Positions 55,817 to 64,000 of a stretch of 64,000 nucleotides of DNA are shown piece after piece. The stretch lies in assembly GCA_016000265.1 (NCBI GenBank), contig JAECRL010000015.1, forward strand, positions 29,533 through 93,532, in the 5' to 3' direction. Position numbers and translations under genes: made by a program. Position 1 is the stretch's first letter, and every line of letters begins with the position of its first letter. Origin of the DNA: Burkholderiales bacterium (GTDB lineage Bacteria; Pseudomonadota; Gammaproteobacteria; Burkholderiales; Burkholderiaceae_C). The notes under the pieces are model-generated. The model saw only the letters and a list, made by a program, of their open reading frames with translations. It had not been told where the DNA came from and did no database searches.

Positions 55817-56134
55817 ATGAGCGACGTCCAACAACGCATCGATGCCCTGGTCAAGGGCAACAAGGTGGTCCTCTTCATGAAGGGCACCGCGCAATTCCCG
55901 CAATGCGGTTTCTCCGGTCGCGCCATCCAGATCCTCAAGGCCTGCGGCGTGCAGGAGCTGACCACGGTCAACGTCCTCGAAGACGAAGGCATCCGCCAAG
56001 GCATCAAGGAATACGCCAACTGGCCCACCATCCCTCAGCTCTACATCCACGGCGAATTCGTCGGCGGCTCGGACATCATGATGGAGATGTACCAGGCCGG
56101 TGAGCTGCAGCAGACCCTGGCTGGCGGTCAGTGA
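55817..56134 (+). CDS. grxD: Monothiol glutaredoxin GrxD
   Basis: 105 residues. CGFS-type glutaredoxin, with the active Cys at residue 30 (FPQCGFSGRAI). It binds a [2Fe-2S] cluster with glutathione, often with BolA, and passes it to other carriers. WPTIPQLYIHGEFVGGSDIM and MYQAGELQQTL complete the family. Stop overlaps the ubiX start (GTGA), so the two are translated together. Confidence 0.97.
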   Translation: MSDVQQRIDALVKGNKVVLFMKGTAQFPQCGFSGRAIQILKACGVQELTTVNVLEDEGIRQGIKEYANWPTIPQLYIHGEFVGGSDIMMEMYQAGELQQTLAGGQ

Positions 56135-56718
56135 GCCACACCCCCTCGGGCGCGTCCACCCAGCGCCTGATCGTCGGCATCACCGGCGCCAGCGGTGCCC
56201 TCTACGGCGTGCGCCTGCTGGAGCGCGCCCGTGAGCTGGGCGTGCAGACCCACCTGGTGGCCACGCCCGCCGGCATCCTCAACGTGCACCACGAGCTGGG
56301 CCTGGACCGCAGCGCCCTCGAAGCGCTGGCCACCCAGGCTCACTCACCCGGTGACGTGGGCGCCTGCATCGCCAGCGGCAGCTTCGCCACCGACGCGATG
56401 GTGATCGCGCCGTGCACCATGAAAACGCTGGCCTCGGTGGCCCACGGCTTCGGCGACAACCTGCTGACCCGCGCCGCCGACGTCACGCTCAAGGAGCGCC
56501 GGCGCCTCGTGCTGATGGTGCGCGAGACGCCCTTCAACCTCGCTCACCTGCGCAACATGACCGCCGTCACCGAGATGGGCGGCATCGTCTTCCCACCGCT
56601 GCCCGCCTTCTACCACCGGCCGCAAACCATCGACGAGCTGGTCAACGAAACGGTCGAGCGCGTGCTGGCGCTGCTGCACATCCAGCGCGCGGCCCCGCAG
56701 GCCTGGCAAGGCTTGTGA
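56131..56718 (+). CDS. ubiX: Flavin prenyltransferase UbiX
   Basis: 195 residues from GTG 56131, coupled to grxD by GTGA. It prenylates FMN with dimethylallyl phosphate to make the prFMN cofactor of UbiD (4.6 kb). Family marks: LIVGITGASGALYGVRLLE, the Ser loop IASGSFATDAMVIAPCTMKT, and LVLMVRETPFNLAHLRNM. Confidence 0.96.
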   Translation: MSHTPSGASTQRLIVGITGASGALYGVRLLERARELGVQTHLVATPAGILNVHHELGLDRSALEALATQAHSPGDVGACIASGSFATDAMVIAPCTMKTLASVAHGFGDNLLTRAADVTLKERRRLVLMVRETPFNLAHLRNMTAVTEMGGIVFPPLPAFYHRPQTIDELVNETVERVLALLHIQRAAPQAWQGL

Positions 56719-56826
56719 GCCCGCGCTCACCTGATCGCCCCTGATCCTGAGCCGACGCCCCGAACCTGGGCTCGAAAACCTCCCCCCGACCGGCTAAGCT
56801 GGCTCGATTCATCAGGGAGAGACCGC

Positions 56827-58029
56827 ATGTTCAAGAACAAACACGCTTTCGCCAGCGTCGGCCTGGCGCTGGCACTCGCGTGGGGCCCCACGGCCGCCCA
56901 CGCCGGCAATTACCAGCTCCAGCTGCTGAGCCTGCCCGGCTGGGCCAGCTCATCGGGCGCCATGGGCATCAACGCGTCCGGCGACGTCGTGGGCTACGCC
57001 GTGGCCGATCCACTCGCCCCCACCGGCACGTCACCCAGCTTGCGCGCCATGCTCTGGAGCCAGGGCTCGGCCCTGGACCTCGGCGTGCTGCCTGGCGCCC
57101 ACGCCAACGCCCAGAGCGTGGGCCTGGGCATCACCTCATCGGGGCAGGTGCTGGGGATGTCGAGCCACTTGCCCGTGCTGGAAGAAGGCGGGTACGACAG
57201 CCCCCATTCGGTGCTGTGGCACCAGGGCACCGTCCGCGACCTCTCCGTCGCCGCCAGCGGCCCCAACACCTCGGAGATTCAGTTCCTCCGCATCAACGAC
57301 CAGGGGCTGGCGGTCGGCTACCACATCGCCGCAGAGGGCATGAGCAACGGCGTCGCCGCCAGCTGGTCCGAGTCGGGCGGCCTGACCCTGCTGGGCTCCG
57401 AGTTCAGCTACGGCGTCGCACGCGGCGTCAACAACAGCGGCGTCATCGTCGGCGACGACAACGGCTGGGCCACCATCTGGCAAAACGGCGTGTCCACGAT
57501 GCTGGCGGGCGGCCTGGGCGGCTCGGCCAACGACATCAACGAAGGCGGCCTGGTGGTCGGCACGGCGCTGGACGAACAAGGCCTGCTGCGGGCCGCGCTG
57601 TGGGACAAGGACAGCCTCACCCTGCTCAACCAACTCGCCAGTGAGTTCTCGACGCTCGCCGGCGCCGCCGCCGTCAACGAACGAGGCCAGGTCGTGGGCT
57701 ACAGCGAGCGCCTTGGCGAGGGCCCCGCCGGCATGGCCGCCGTGCTCTGGCAAGACGGTGCGGCCATCGACCTCAACACCCAGGTCGACACCTTCGATGG
57801 CTGGCGACTCGTCAGCGCCAACGGCATCAACGACGCAGGCCAGATCATCGGCGAGGCCATGAACGCCGAGGGCGTGCGCCGCGCCTTCGTGCTGACGCCC
57901 ACCAGCATCCCGGAGGCCAGCACCTGGGCCAGCATGTCGCTGGGCCTGGCGCTGATGTGCGGCGTGCTGCGCCGTCAGCGTGGGCGAGCCGCGCCCGCAC
58001 CGGCCGTGGCCGACACGCCCGTCGCCTGA
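56827..58029 (+). CDS. HAF-repeat exported protein with variant PEP-CTERM
   Basis: 400 residues, GGGAGAG before the ATG. Signal peptide ends after AAHA (about residue 26). The body has about seven to eight repeats of the HAF type, each with a G-IN-SG-VVG core: AMGINASGDVVGYA, GITSSGQVLGMS, RINDQGLAVGYH, GVNNSGVIVGDD, DINEGGLVVGTA, AVNERGQVVGYS, GINDAGQIIGEA. Each is followed by a W/L-rich strand, as in a beta-propeller. The C-terminus IPEASTWASMSLGLALMCGV then RRQRGR is a PEP-CTERM-like signal with PEA in place of PEP and a 15-residue tail after the basic cluster. Whether an exosortase would use it is uncertain. Its 3' end overlaps the convergent transglycosylase gene by 55 bp. Confidence 0.82.
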   Translation: MFKNKHAFASVGLALALAWGPTAAHAGNYQLQLLSLPGWASSSGAMGINASGDVVGYAVADPLAPTGTSPSLRAMLWSQGSALDLGVLPGAHANAQSVGLGITSSGQVLGMSSHLPVLEEGGYDSPHSVLWHQGTVRDLSVAASGPNTSEIQFLRINDQGLAVGYHIAAEGMSNGVAASWSESGGLTLLGSEFSYGVARGVNNSGVIVGDDNGWATIWQNGVSTMLAGGLGGSANDINEGGLVVGTALDEQGLLRAALWDKDSLTLLNQLASEFSTLAGAAAVNERGQVVGYSERLGEGPAGMAAVLWQDGAAIDLNTQVDTFDGWRLVSANGINDAGQIIGEAMNAEGVRRAFVLTPTSIPEASTWASMSLGLALMCGVLRRQRGRAAPAPAVADTPVA

Positions 58030-58691
58030 GCCACCTGCGTCCCCGGGGGGGACGTCAGCACCGCGTCGGCCACCTTCCAGGTGCGCCACGCGGCCGTGAC
58101 CATGTTGGGGTACTCGGCGCGCCCGCGGCTGCCGTTGTAGCGGCCCAGGGCCATGAACAGGTTGCCCTTCTCACGGTCCAGGTAGTGCCGCAGGATCACG
58201 CAACCGAAACGCAGGTTGCTCTGCATGTGGAAGAGGCTGCTGGCCTCGCCATTGCCGATCAGGCGCGCCCAGAACGGCATCACCTGCATGTAGCCCCGCG
58301 CGCCCACCGACGAGATGGCGTACTTGCGAAACCCGCTTTCCACCTGGATCAAGCCCAGCACCAGGCTCGGCTCCAACCCGGCGCGGCGGGCCTCGTAGCA
58401 CGCGGTGAGCAGGAACTCCCGGCGCACCAGTTCGTCGGGCTTGCGCTTGAGCAGCTTGTCTTCGAGCGCCACGGCCCAGCGTTCACACTGCTGCTTTTGC
58501 GTGGCGTCGGCGAAGGTCAGCGCCGGGGCGCTGCGACCGATGGCCGCCGACAACACCGTGCGCACCGAATCGGCCAGGGGCTCTTCGGCCTGCGCCCCGG
58601 CCCAGGCGACCTGCGGGCAAGCCACGAGGCCGGCGGCCAGGCTGGCAACCACGGCCCCCCTCACCCAAACAGAACGCAACTCGGACATCAT
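57975..58691 (-). CDS. Lytic transglycosylase (SLT domain)
   Basis: 238 residues from ATG 58691 (AAGG 8 bp upstream; ATG 58688 also possible). The signal peptide ends around QVAWAGAQA. The SLT domain has the catalytic Glu near residue 116 in GLIQVESGFRKYA, then the signature SVGARGYMQVMPFW, and YNGSRGRAEYPNMV. Several Cys may pair (CERW, CYEARR, CVILRH). It would release anhydro-muropeptides in the periplasm. The C-terminal tail (TSPPGTQVAQATGVSATAGA) is low complexity and lies antisense to the end of the HAF-repeat gene. Confidence 0.9.
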   Translation of the reverse strand: MMSELRSVWVRGAVVASLAAGLVACPQVAWAGAQAEEPLADSVRTVLSAAIGRSAPALTFADATQKQQCERWAVALEDKLLKRKPDELVRREFLLTACYEARRAGLEPSLVLGLIQVESGFRKYAISSVGARGYMQVMPFWARLIGNGEASSLFHMQSNLRFGCVILRHYLDREKGNLFMALGRYNGSRGRAEYPNMVTAAWRTWKVADAVLTSPPGTQVAQATGVSATAGAGAARPR

Positions 58692-58724
58692 GGCAGCCAC
58701 CTTAGCGCATGCGCGTGACGGCCA

Positions 58725-60500
58725 TCAGCCGATCTGCAGGCGAGAAAGCAGGTGCTTGAGGACATCGGTCACGGGCAGCTTGGTCGCCTCCGCGTCCTGA
58801 CGACCCTGGTATTCCGCCAGGCCATCTTTCAGGCCCTTGTCGCCCAGCACCACGCGGTGCGGCACGCCGATCAGCTCCCAGTCGGCGAACATGGCGCCCG
58901 GGCGCTCGCCGCGATCGTCGAGGATGGCGTCCACGCCCTGGGCCAGCAGCTGCGCGTGCAACTCGTCGGCCGCGGCCTTGACGGCCTCGGAGCGGTCGTA
59001 GCCCACCGGGCAGATCACCACGGTGAAGGGCGCGATGGCGTCCGGCCAGACGATGCCGCGCTCGTCGTGCTTTTGCTCGATGGCCGCCCCCAGGATGCGC
59101 GTCACGCCAATGCCGTAGCAGCCCATCTCGAAGTGCTTGGGTTTGCCGTCCACGTCCAGGAAGGTCGCGTTCATGGCCTTGGAGTACTTGGTGCCCAGGT
59201 AGAACACGTGGCCCACCTCGATGCCGCGCTGGATGGCCAGCACCCCCTGGCCGTCCGGCGAGGGGTCGCCTTCGACGACGTTGCGGATGTCGGCGATCAG
59301 GTCGGGCTCGGGCAGGTCGCGGCCCCAGTTCACGCCACGGATGTGGAAACCTTCTTCGTTGGCACCGCACACCCAATCGGACATGTTCGCCACCGTGCGG
59401 TCGGCGATCACCTTGACGGGCTGGGCCAGCTTGACCGGGCCCAGGTAGCCCGGCTTGGTGCCGAAGTGCGCGACGATTTCCTTTTCGGTGGCGAAGCGGA
59501 AGCCGGCCTTCAAGCCCATGGTCTGGCCCGTGGCATCGGTCAGCTCGATCTTGCCGGCCTTGACCTCATTGAGGTCGTGGTCGCCACGCACCAGGAACAG
59601 CCAGACCGTGCTCTTGACGATCTCGCCCTGGTCGTTGGTGTCGTCGGTGGCCAGCACCAAAGACTTGACCGTCTGCGACAGCGGCAGGCCCAGCAACTCG
59701 GCCACGTCGCCACAGGTGCTCTTGCCAGGCGTTGCCACCTTCTCGCAAGCCTGCGCCGCAGCGCCACGTTGCGCGATCAGGCCCACGGCTTCGGCCAGCT
59801 CGATGTTGGCGGCGTAGTCGCTGGTCGGGCAGTAGACGATGGCGTCTTCGCCGGTGTCGGCGATCACCTGGAACTCGTGCGAACGGTCGCCCCCGATGGC
59901 GCCGGTGTCGGCGGCCACGGCGCGGAACCGCAGGCCCAGGCGCTCGAAGATGCGGGTGTAGGCGGCGTACATGCCGTCGTAGGTCTTGCCGGCGCTCTCG
60001 ACGTCGCGGTCGAAGGAGTACGCGTCCTTCATCGTGAACTCGCGGCCACGCATGATGCCGAAGCGCGGGCGGCGCTCGTCGCGGAACTTGGTCTGGATCT
60101 GGTAGAAGTTCTTGGGCAGCTGGCGGTAGCTGCGCAGCTCCTGGCGCGCGATGTCGGTGATCACCTCTTCGGCCGTCGGCTGGATGACGAAATCCCGACC
60201 GTGGCGGTCCTTGAAGCGCAGCAGCTCATCGCCCATTTTCTCGAAACGCCCGGTTTCTTCCCACAGCTCGGCGGGCTGCACCACGGGCATGACCAGCTCG
60301 ACGCAGCCGGCCTGGTTCAGCTCGTCGCGGATGATGTTTTCGACCTTGCGGATGGTGCGCAGGCCCATCGGCATGTAGTTGTAAAGCCCGGCGCCCAGCT
60401 TCTTGATGAAGCCCGCGCGCATCATCAGCTTGTGGCTGACGATCTCAGCGTCGGCGGGGGCTTCCTTGAGGGTCGAGATGAAGAACTGTGAGGCTTTCAT
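58725..60500 (-). CDS. proS: Prolyl-tRNA synthetase
   Basis: 591 residues from ATG 60500 (an in-frame GTG lies 18 bp upstream). A class II enzyme with motif 1 [20 protein letters not shown], motif 2 [25 protein letters not shown], the INS editing domain (about 230-390, with [19 protein letters not shown]), motif 3 [17 protein letters not shown] and the anticodon-binding end. This is the bacterial long form with editing of Ala-tRNA-Pro. Divergent from rppH. Confidence 0.97.
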   Translation of the reverse strand: MKASQFFISTLKEAPADAEIVSHKLMMRAGFIKKLGAGLYNYMPMGLRTIRKVENIIRDELNQAGCVELVMPVVQPAELWEETGRFEKMGDELLRFKDRHGRDFVIQPTAEEVITDIARQELRSYRQLPKNFYQIQTKFRDERRPRFGIMRGREFTMKDAYSFDRDVESAGKTYDGMYAAYTRIFERLGLRFRAVAADTGAIGGDRSHEFQVIADTGEDAIVYCPTSDYAANIELAEAVGLIAQRGAAAQACEKVATPGKSTCGDVAELLGLPLSQTVKSLVLATDDTNDQGEIVKSTVWLFLVRGDHDLNEVKAGKIELTDATGQTMGLKAGFRFATEKEIVAHFGTKPGYLGPVKLAQPVKVIADRTVANMSDWVCGANEEGFHIRGVNWGRDLPEPDLIADIRNVVEGDPSPDGQGVLAIQRGIEVGHVFYLGTKYSKAMNATFLDVDGKPKHFEMGCYGIGVTRILGAAIEQKHDERGIVWPDAIAPFTVVICPVGYDRSEAVKAAADELHAQLLAQGVDAILDDRGERPGAMFADWELIGVPHRVVLGDKGLKDGLAEYQGRQDAEATKLPVTDVLKHLLSRLQIG

Positions 60501-60537
60501 GGCAGAAAAAAAGAGCACCGCTCAGTTGAGGCCTTGA

Positions 60538-60556
60538 CAAACGCCCTAGGCGTTTC
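60538..60556. promoter_or_regulatory. Inverted repeat between proS and rppH
   Basis: AAACGCC-CTA-GGCGTTT is a perfect 7-bp inverted repeat in the 103-bp divergent gap, next to a TTGACA hexamer. Possible operator or promoter element. Confidence 0.4.
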
Positions 60557-60603
60557 GGCTCAGCGGTGCAATAATGAAACCAGTTGAAAATTTGGAGTTG
60601 ATT

Positions 60604-61188
60604 ATGCTCGACCGTGAAGGCTTCCGGCCCAACGTCGGCATCATCCTGCTCAACCATCGGAACCAGGTATTTTGGGGCAAACGCATCCGCACCCACTCCT
60701 GGCAATTCCCTCAAGGCGGCATCAAGCATGGTGAGTCGCCCGAGCAGGCGATGTTTCGCGAGCTGCACGAGGAAGTGGGCTTGTTGCCCGAGCACGTGCG
60801 CGTCGTCGCCCGAACCCGCGACTGGCTGCGCTATGAGGTGCCGCAGCACTTCATCCGCAAAGACGCCCGCGGGCACTACAAGGGCCAGAAGCAGATCTGG
60901 TTCTTGTTGCAACTCACGGGTCGCGACTGCGACATGAACCTGCGCGCCAGCAACCACCCCGAATTCGACGCCTGGCGCTGGCACGAGTACTGGGTGCCCC
61001 TGGAGACCGTCATCGAGTTCAAGCGGCAGGTCTACCAGCTCGCCCTGTCCGAGCTGGCTCGTTTCCTGCCCAAGCCCCAACCCAACGGCGCCGCCGGGGG
61101 CAACCGCTACCTGCGGGGCAACCTGAGGGCCCCTCGCCGCGACGCGACCGAAGCCTCGTTCGAAGGCAGCGCAGACGGCACGTTCTGA
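60604..61188 (+). CDS. rppH: RNA pyrophosphohydrolase
   Basis: 194 residues from ATG 60604 ([15 protein letters not shown], the family start; GGAG upstream). The Nudix box is [23 protein letters not shown] (G-x5-E-x7-REVHEE type), with FPQGG before it. RppH removes 5' pyrophosphate from RNAs and so starts decay. The C-terminal 40 residues are basic and Ala/Gly rich. Confidence 0.95.
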   Translation: MLDREGFRPNVGIILLNHRNQVFWGKRIRTHSWQFPQGGIKHGESPEQAMFRELHEEVGLLPEHVRVVARTRDWLRYEVPQHFIRKDARGHYKGQKQIWFLLQLTGRDCDMNLRASNHPEFDAWRWHEYWVPLETVIEFKRQVYQLALSELARFLPKPQPNGAAGGNRYLRGNLRAPRRDATEASFEGSADGTF

Positions 61189-61225
61189 CGGCGCGACCCC
61201 GAGTCGGCTGGCACGCAACGACGCA

Positions 61226-61256
61226 CGAAAAAGGGCTCCCGAGGGAGCCCTTTTCA
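61226..61256. terminator. Bidirectional terminator between rppH and the binding protein gene
   Basis: GGGCTCC / GGAGCCC stem flanked by AAAAA on the left and TTTT on the right, between convergent genes. It serves both. Confidence 0.85.
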
Positions 61257-61281
61257 CATCACATCAAGGGGCGACTGGCGG

Positions 61282-62355
61282 TCACTCGATCTCGACGTTG
61301 GCGTTGCCGGCGCACTCCGCATCGGAGCGGTTGATGCTGCAACGCACGCGCTTGATGATGTTCAGGCCTTGCTTGTTGTACATGCCTTGCTTGGCGATGT
61401 CGATGCGCGACTCGCGGAACATGACGACGTACTTCGGCACCGCGTCGGTGGGCAGGTCCTGCCAGTACTGATCGGGGATGCCGGCTTCGGCGGCCTTGAT
61501 CAGCTTGAGCGCGTGGTCGAAGCGGCTGAGCCAGTATTGACGAGAGGCCTCACCGAAGCCCTCGGGGAACTTGGTCTTGTTGATCACCATCTGCACGGTC
61601 GGGATCATGATGGGCAGGCGACCGATGCCACCGGTCTTGCCCAGGCCCTTGTGCAACTCGAAGGGCTTGAAGGCCACGGCCGGCAGGGTCACCATGTCGA
61701 CGTTGCCGTTGTTGAACTTCGGGCCGATGTTGGTGACGTCCACCGACACGGGCTGCGCACCGATGCGCTGGATCATCACGCCCTGGGCCTTGTCGTAGTC
61801 GAAGGCGGCGATCTTTTTGCCCGAGAGGTTCTCGACCGAGTTCATCTTGCGGTCGCGCACCATCGGGTAGGCGGCGCCCAGCGGGAAGATGCCGGCGATT
61901 TCGTAGTTGCCCTCGCTCATCAGCTTGTTGGCCTTGGGGTCGGCGAACACCTGGATGACCTTGCGCACCACCTCGTAGCTGGCGTCGATGTCGACCTTGC
62001 CGTTGCGCACGATGGTGGTCGAGCCGATGGAGTCGATCGAGCCGGCCAGCGAGTTGAACTGGCGGGTGCGGAAGGCCGTGGCGATGACCGCGTCACACTG
62101 GCCGGCGCGGAAGTCTTCAACGGCCACGCGCTCGTCGATGTAGCTCTTGAGTTCGATGTCCACCTTTTGCTTCTGCATGGAGATGGCGTAGTCGGTGGCC
62201 TGGGCGTAGACGTCGCCCGTTTTGCCAGCGACGTCCCAGACGCAAACCAGGGTCTTGGCCTGGACGGCCGTGGACAGCCCCACAGACGCGATCAGGGCGG
62301 ATGCGGCCAGGGCCAGGGGCTTGATGCAGGAAGCGGCGCGGTGTGTCAGAGACAT
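61282..62355 (-). CDS. Putative periplasmic solute-binding protein (DUF6091-like)
   Basis: 357 residues. Signal peptide ends around STAVQAKT (residue 33). It begins VCVWDVAGKTGDVYAQATDY and has DIELKSYIDERVAVEDFRAGQCDAVIAT, KKIAAFDYDKAQGVMIQRIG and NGNVDMVTLPAVAFKPFELHKGL, which together look like a two-lobed binding protein related to TRAP-type DctP or the DUF6091 group. Two Cys near the C-terminus (RVRCSINRSDAECAG) could bond. No transporter membrane gene is next to it. Ligand unknown. Confidence 0.65.
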   Translation of the reverse strand: MSLTHRAASCIKPLALAASALIASVGLSTAVQAKTLVCVWDVAGKTGDVYAQATDYAISMQKQKVDIELKSYIDERVAVEDFRAGQCDAVIATAFRTRQFNSLAGSIDSIGSTTIVRNGKVDIDASYEVVRKVIQVFADPKANKLMSEGNYEIAGIFPLGAAYPMVRDRKMNSVENLSGKKIAAFDYDKAQGVMIQRIGAQPVSVDVTNIGPKFNNGNVDMVTLPAVAFKPFELHKGLGKTGGIGRLPIMIPTVQMVINKTKFPEGFGEASRQYWLSRFDHALKLIKAAEAGIPDQYWQDLPTDAVPKYVVMFRESRIDIAKQGMYNKQGLNIIKRVRCSINRSDAECAGNANVEIE

Positions 62356-62618
62356 GGAAAGGGACTCCAGGGTGGGGTCGAAGAAACCAAACGGGTACAG
62401 CGTTGTAACGCCCCGCGAGGGGGTGTGTCGGACAGTGACAACCCTTGGTCCCCCAGCAAGGGGGAACCGTCAGCTGGGCGACAGTTGCCCATGATGCCGC
62501 CAATTCAACCCTGAAATTGTCAGGTCGTGAAAAGTGACCACAACTCAGGTCAAAACCTGCGCCAGCCCCCCTGGCTGTGCGCCGGGGGAAACCCTGAATC
62601 CCCGCTCCCGCGGGTCGT
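62356..62618. other. Gap between the binding protein gene and proB
   Basis: 263 bp without a gene. Its right end contains a hairpin after proB (CCTGAA / TTCAGG enclosing CCCGC / GCGGG, near 62591-62620), followed on the minus strand by GTTTCC, a probable terminator. A promoter for the binding protein gene must lie here but was not resolved. Confidence 0.45.
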
Positions 62619-63737
62619 TCAGGCCAGGACGAGGTTGTCCCGGTGGATGATTTCGGGCTCGTTGATGAAGCCCAGTCGCGCCTCGATGTCGGCGCAGGCC
62701 TGACGCACCAGCAAGCGCGCTTCGCTGCTGGCGTAGTTGGCCAGGCCGCGGCCGATGTCCTGGCCGCGCAGGTTGCGCACGGCGATGACATCCCCCCGGT
62801 GGAACTCCCCCAGCACCTCGATCATGCCGATGGGCAGCAAGCTGGCGCCGCCTTGCAGCAAGCGCTCGGCCGCACCTTCGTCGACCACGACGGCGCCGCG
62901 CAGCTGCAGGTGGTCGGCCATCCACTGCTTGCGGGCGGCCAGCTTGGGGGTGACGGCCATGAACAGGGAGCCGATGGACTGCCCCTGGGTCAGGCGCACC
63001 AGCACGTCGGGCTCGCGCCCCCAGGCGATGACGGTGGAGGCGCCGCTGCGGGCGGCGCGCTTGGCCGCCAGGACCTTGGTGATCATGCCGCCGGTGCCCA
63101 CGCTGGAGCCGGCGCCACCGGCCATGCGCTCGAGCTCCGGGTCACCGGCCGTGCAGACATCGATGAAGCGCGCGGCCGGGTCCTTGCGAGGGTCGGCGCT
63201 GTACAGGCCCTTCTGGTCGGTCAGGATGACCAGGGCGTCGGCTTCGACGAGGTTGGCCACCAGAGCGCCCAGGGTGTCGTTGTCGCCGAACTTGATCTCG
63301 TCGGTCACGACGGTGTCGTTCTCGTTGATGACGGGCACGACCTTGTGCGAGAGCAGCGTCAGCAGGGTGGTTCGCGCGTTGAGGTAGCGCTCGCGATCGG
63401 CCAGGTCGGCGTGGGTGAGCAGGACCTGGGCGCTGCCCATGTTGTGCTCGCGCAGCTTGGTCTCGTACATCTGCGCCAGGCCCATCTGGCCAACGGCGGC
63501 GGCGGCCTGAAGCTCGTGCAGCTCCTTGGGCCGGGACGTCCAGCCCAGGCGCTTCATGCCCTCGGCGATGGCGCCGCTGGAGACCATGATGACCTCGCGG
63601 CCGTCGGCGGCCAGGGCGGCCATCTGGCGACACCAGGTGCCGATGGCGTCGGCGTCCACGCCTTTGCCTTCATTGGTGACCAGGCTGGAGCCCACCTTGA
63701 CGACGATGCGGCGGGCGTGCTTCAGGACCTCGTTCAT
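62619..63737 (-). CDS. proB: Glutamate 5-kinase
   Basis: 372 residues. The first step of proline synthesis. The amino acid kinase domain has [48 protein letters not shown] and [26 protein letters not shown] domain follows (about 280-365: [24 protein letters not shown]). Its ATG overlaps the stop of the upstream repeat protein (ATGA). Confidence 0.97.
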   Translation of the reverse strand: MNEVLKHARRIVVKVGSSLVTNEGKGVDADAIGTWCRQMAALAADGREVIMVSSGAIAEGMKRLGWTSRPKELHELQAAAAVGQMGLAQMYETKLREHNMGSAQVLLTHADLADRERYLNARTTLLTLLSHKVVPVINENDTVVTDEIKFGDNDTLGALVANLVEADALVILTDQKGLYSADPRKDPAARFIDVCTAGDPELERMAGGAGSSVGTGGMITKVLAAKRAARSGASTVIAWGREPDVLVRLTQGQSIGSLFMAVTPKLAARKQWMADHLQLRGAVVVDEGAAERLLQGGASLLPIGMIEVLGEFHRGDVIAVRNLRGQDIGRGLANYASSEARLLVRQACADIEARLGFINEPEIIHRDNLVLA

Positions 63738-64000
63738 TTGCGTGCGGCCTTCTTCGCGGGTGCGACCTTCTTCGCGGGTGCAACCTTCTTCGCCGGTACA
63801 GCCTTCTTCGCCGGTGCGGCCTTCTTCGCCGGTGCGGCCTTCTTCGCCGGTGCAGCCTTCTTCGCCGGTGCAGCCTTCTTCGCCGGTGCGACCTTCTTCG
63901 CGGGTGCGACCTTCTTCGCGGGTGCGACCTTCTTCGCGGGTGCGGCCTTCTTCGCGGGTGCGGCCTTCTTCGCGGGTGCGGCCTTCTTCGCGGGTGCGGC
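63734..64000 (-). CDS. C-terminal end of a protein with AAPAKK repeats (partial)
   Basis: An open frame entering from the right edge and ending KKAARK just before proB. About fourteen copies of a six-residue unit, AAPAKK or VAPAKK, make up all that is visible. Such Lys/Ala/Pro tails are unstructured and bind DNA or RNA, as in histone H1-like proteins and AlgP. The usual order rplU-rpmA-obgE-proB would predict ObgE with a long tail; an H1-like protein is the alternative. The N-terminal domain is outside the window, so the family cannot be fixed. Confidence 0.7.
   Translation of the reverse strand, partial: AAPAKKAAPAKKAAPAKKAAPAKKVAPAKKVAPAKKVAPAKKAAPAKKAAPAKKAAPAKKAAPAKKAVPAKKVAPAKKVAPAKKAARK
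63745..64000 (-). repeat. 18-bp tandem coding repeat
   Basis: The 18-bp unit (plus strand ttcttcgcgggtgcggcc and variants) is repeated about 14 times to the window end. Units with cgcgggt flank a block of units with cgccggt, a pattern expected from duplication of blocks. Copy changes keep the reading frame. Confidence 0.9.

Noticed and set aside
63745..64000. CRISPR array
   Set aside because: The units are directly adjacent without spacers and encode a regular peptide repeat.

Overview
The window looks like chromosomal DNA of a high-G+C betaproteobacterium in the order Burkholderiales, plausibly from the Leptothrix/Sphaerotilus/Aquabacterium/Ideonella neighbourhood. This placement rests on gene content and order: tyrS / M23 peptidase / anmK / erpA / bactofilin / DUF6776 / argC / rpsI / rplM, then hemA-prfA-prmC-grxD-ubiX, with PEP-CTERM surface proteins. 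No tree was computed, so the genus is inference. Most of the sequence is dense housekeeping DNA with short gaps and many 1-4 base ATGA/GTGA overlaps. No insertion sequence, prophage, CRISPR array or rRNA is visible.

Layout. 1-1.05 kb: minor type IV pilins (pilV, cut by the window edge, and fimT). 1.2-4.3 kb: nrdR, glyA behind a ZTP riboswitch, and a membrane-anchored lytic transglycosylase with a long leader. 4.6-8.6 kb: ubiD, a four-hairpin RNA candidate, msrA, pdxH and a degenerate MocA-like protein. 8.6-13.9 kb: an accessory block of five exported proteins on the minus strand (two paralogous secreted proteins, an OmpW-like barrel, two PEP-CTERM proteins). 14.2-22 kb: tyrS divergent from the M23-anmK pair, then erpA, bactofilin, DUF6776, argC, rpsI and rplM. 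22.4-25.3 kb: a GNAT enzyme, htpG and tRNA-Met. 25.6-29.6 kb: a PAS histidine kinase and a DUF3369-GGDEF-EAL response regulator. 29.6-36.8 kb: AraC regulator and desaturase, then a ferric-iron ABC transporter split over three transcription units with two Fur-box candidates, and murU. 36.8-42.7 kb: exported protein, miaB, degenerate HD-GYP protein, bioF, NhaR-like regulator and YccA. 42.7-47.8 kb: nitronate monooxygenase and a hybrid kinase joined across an 11-base C tract, divergent from an orphan binding protein. 47.8-51.3 kb: queE-queD-bioA-bioD and a small membrane protein. 51.4-56.7 kb: hemA-prfA-prmC, an exported protein, grxD-ubiX. 56.8-64 kb: HAF-repeat protein, second lytic transglycosylase, proS, rppH, orphan binding protein, proB, and the end of a protein made of AAPAKK repeats.

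How it fits together. UbiX makes the prenylated flavin used by UbiD, so both halves of that ubiquinone decarboxylation step are present. AnmK and MurU are two steps of cell-wall sugar recycling, matching the two lytic transglycosylases and the M23 endopeptidase. PrmC methylates the release factor encoded just before it. GrxD and ErpA both serve Fe-S delivery and sit in the same window as Fur-type iron uptake.

The least explained parts are: the 8.6-13.9 kb exported-protein block; the four-hairpin RNA at 6.3 kb; the C tract at 43.74 kb that could switch a kinase between three C-termini, one fused to the next enzyme; a QueD lacking two catalytic residues; and the 18-bp coding repeat at the right edge.
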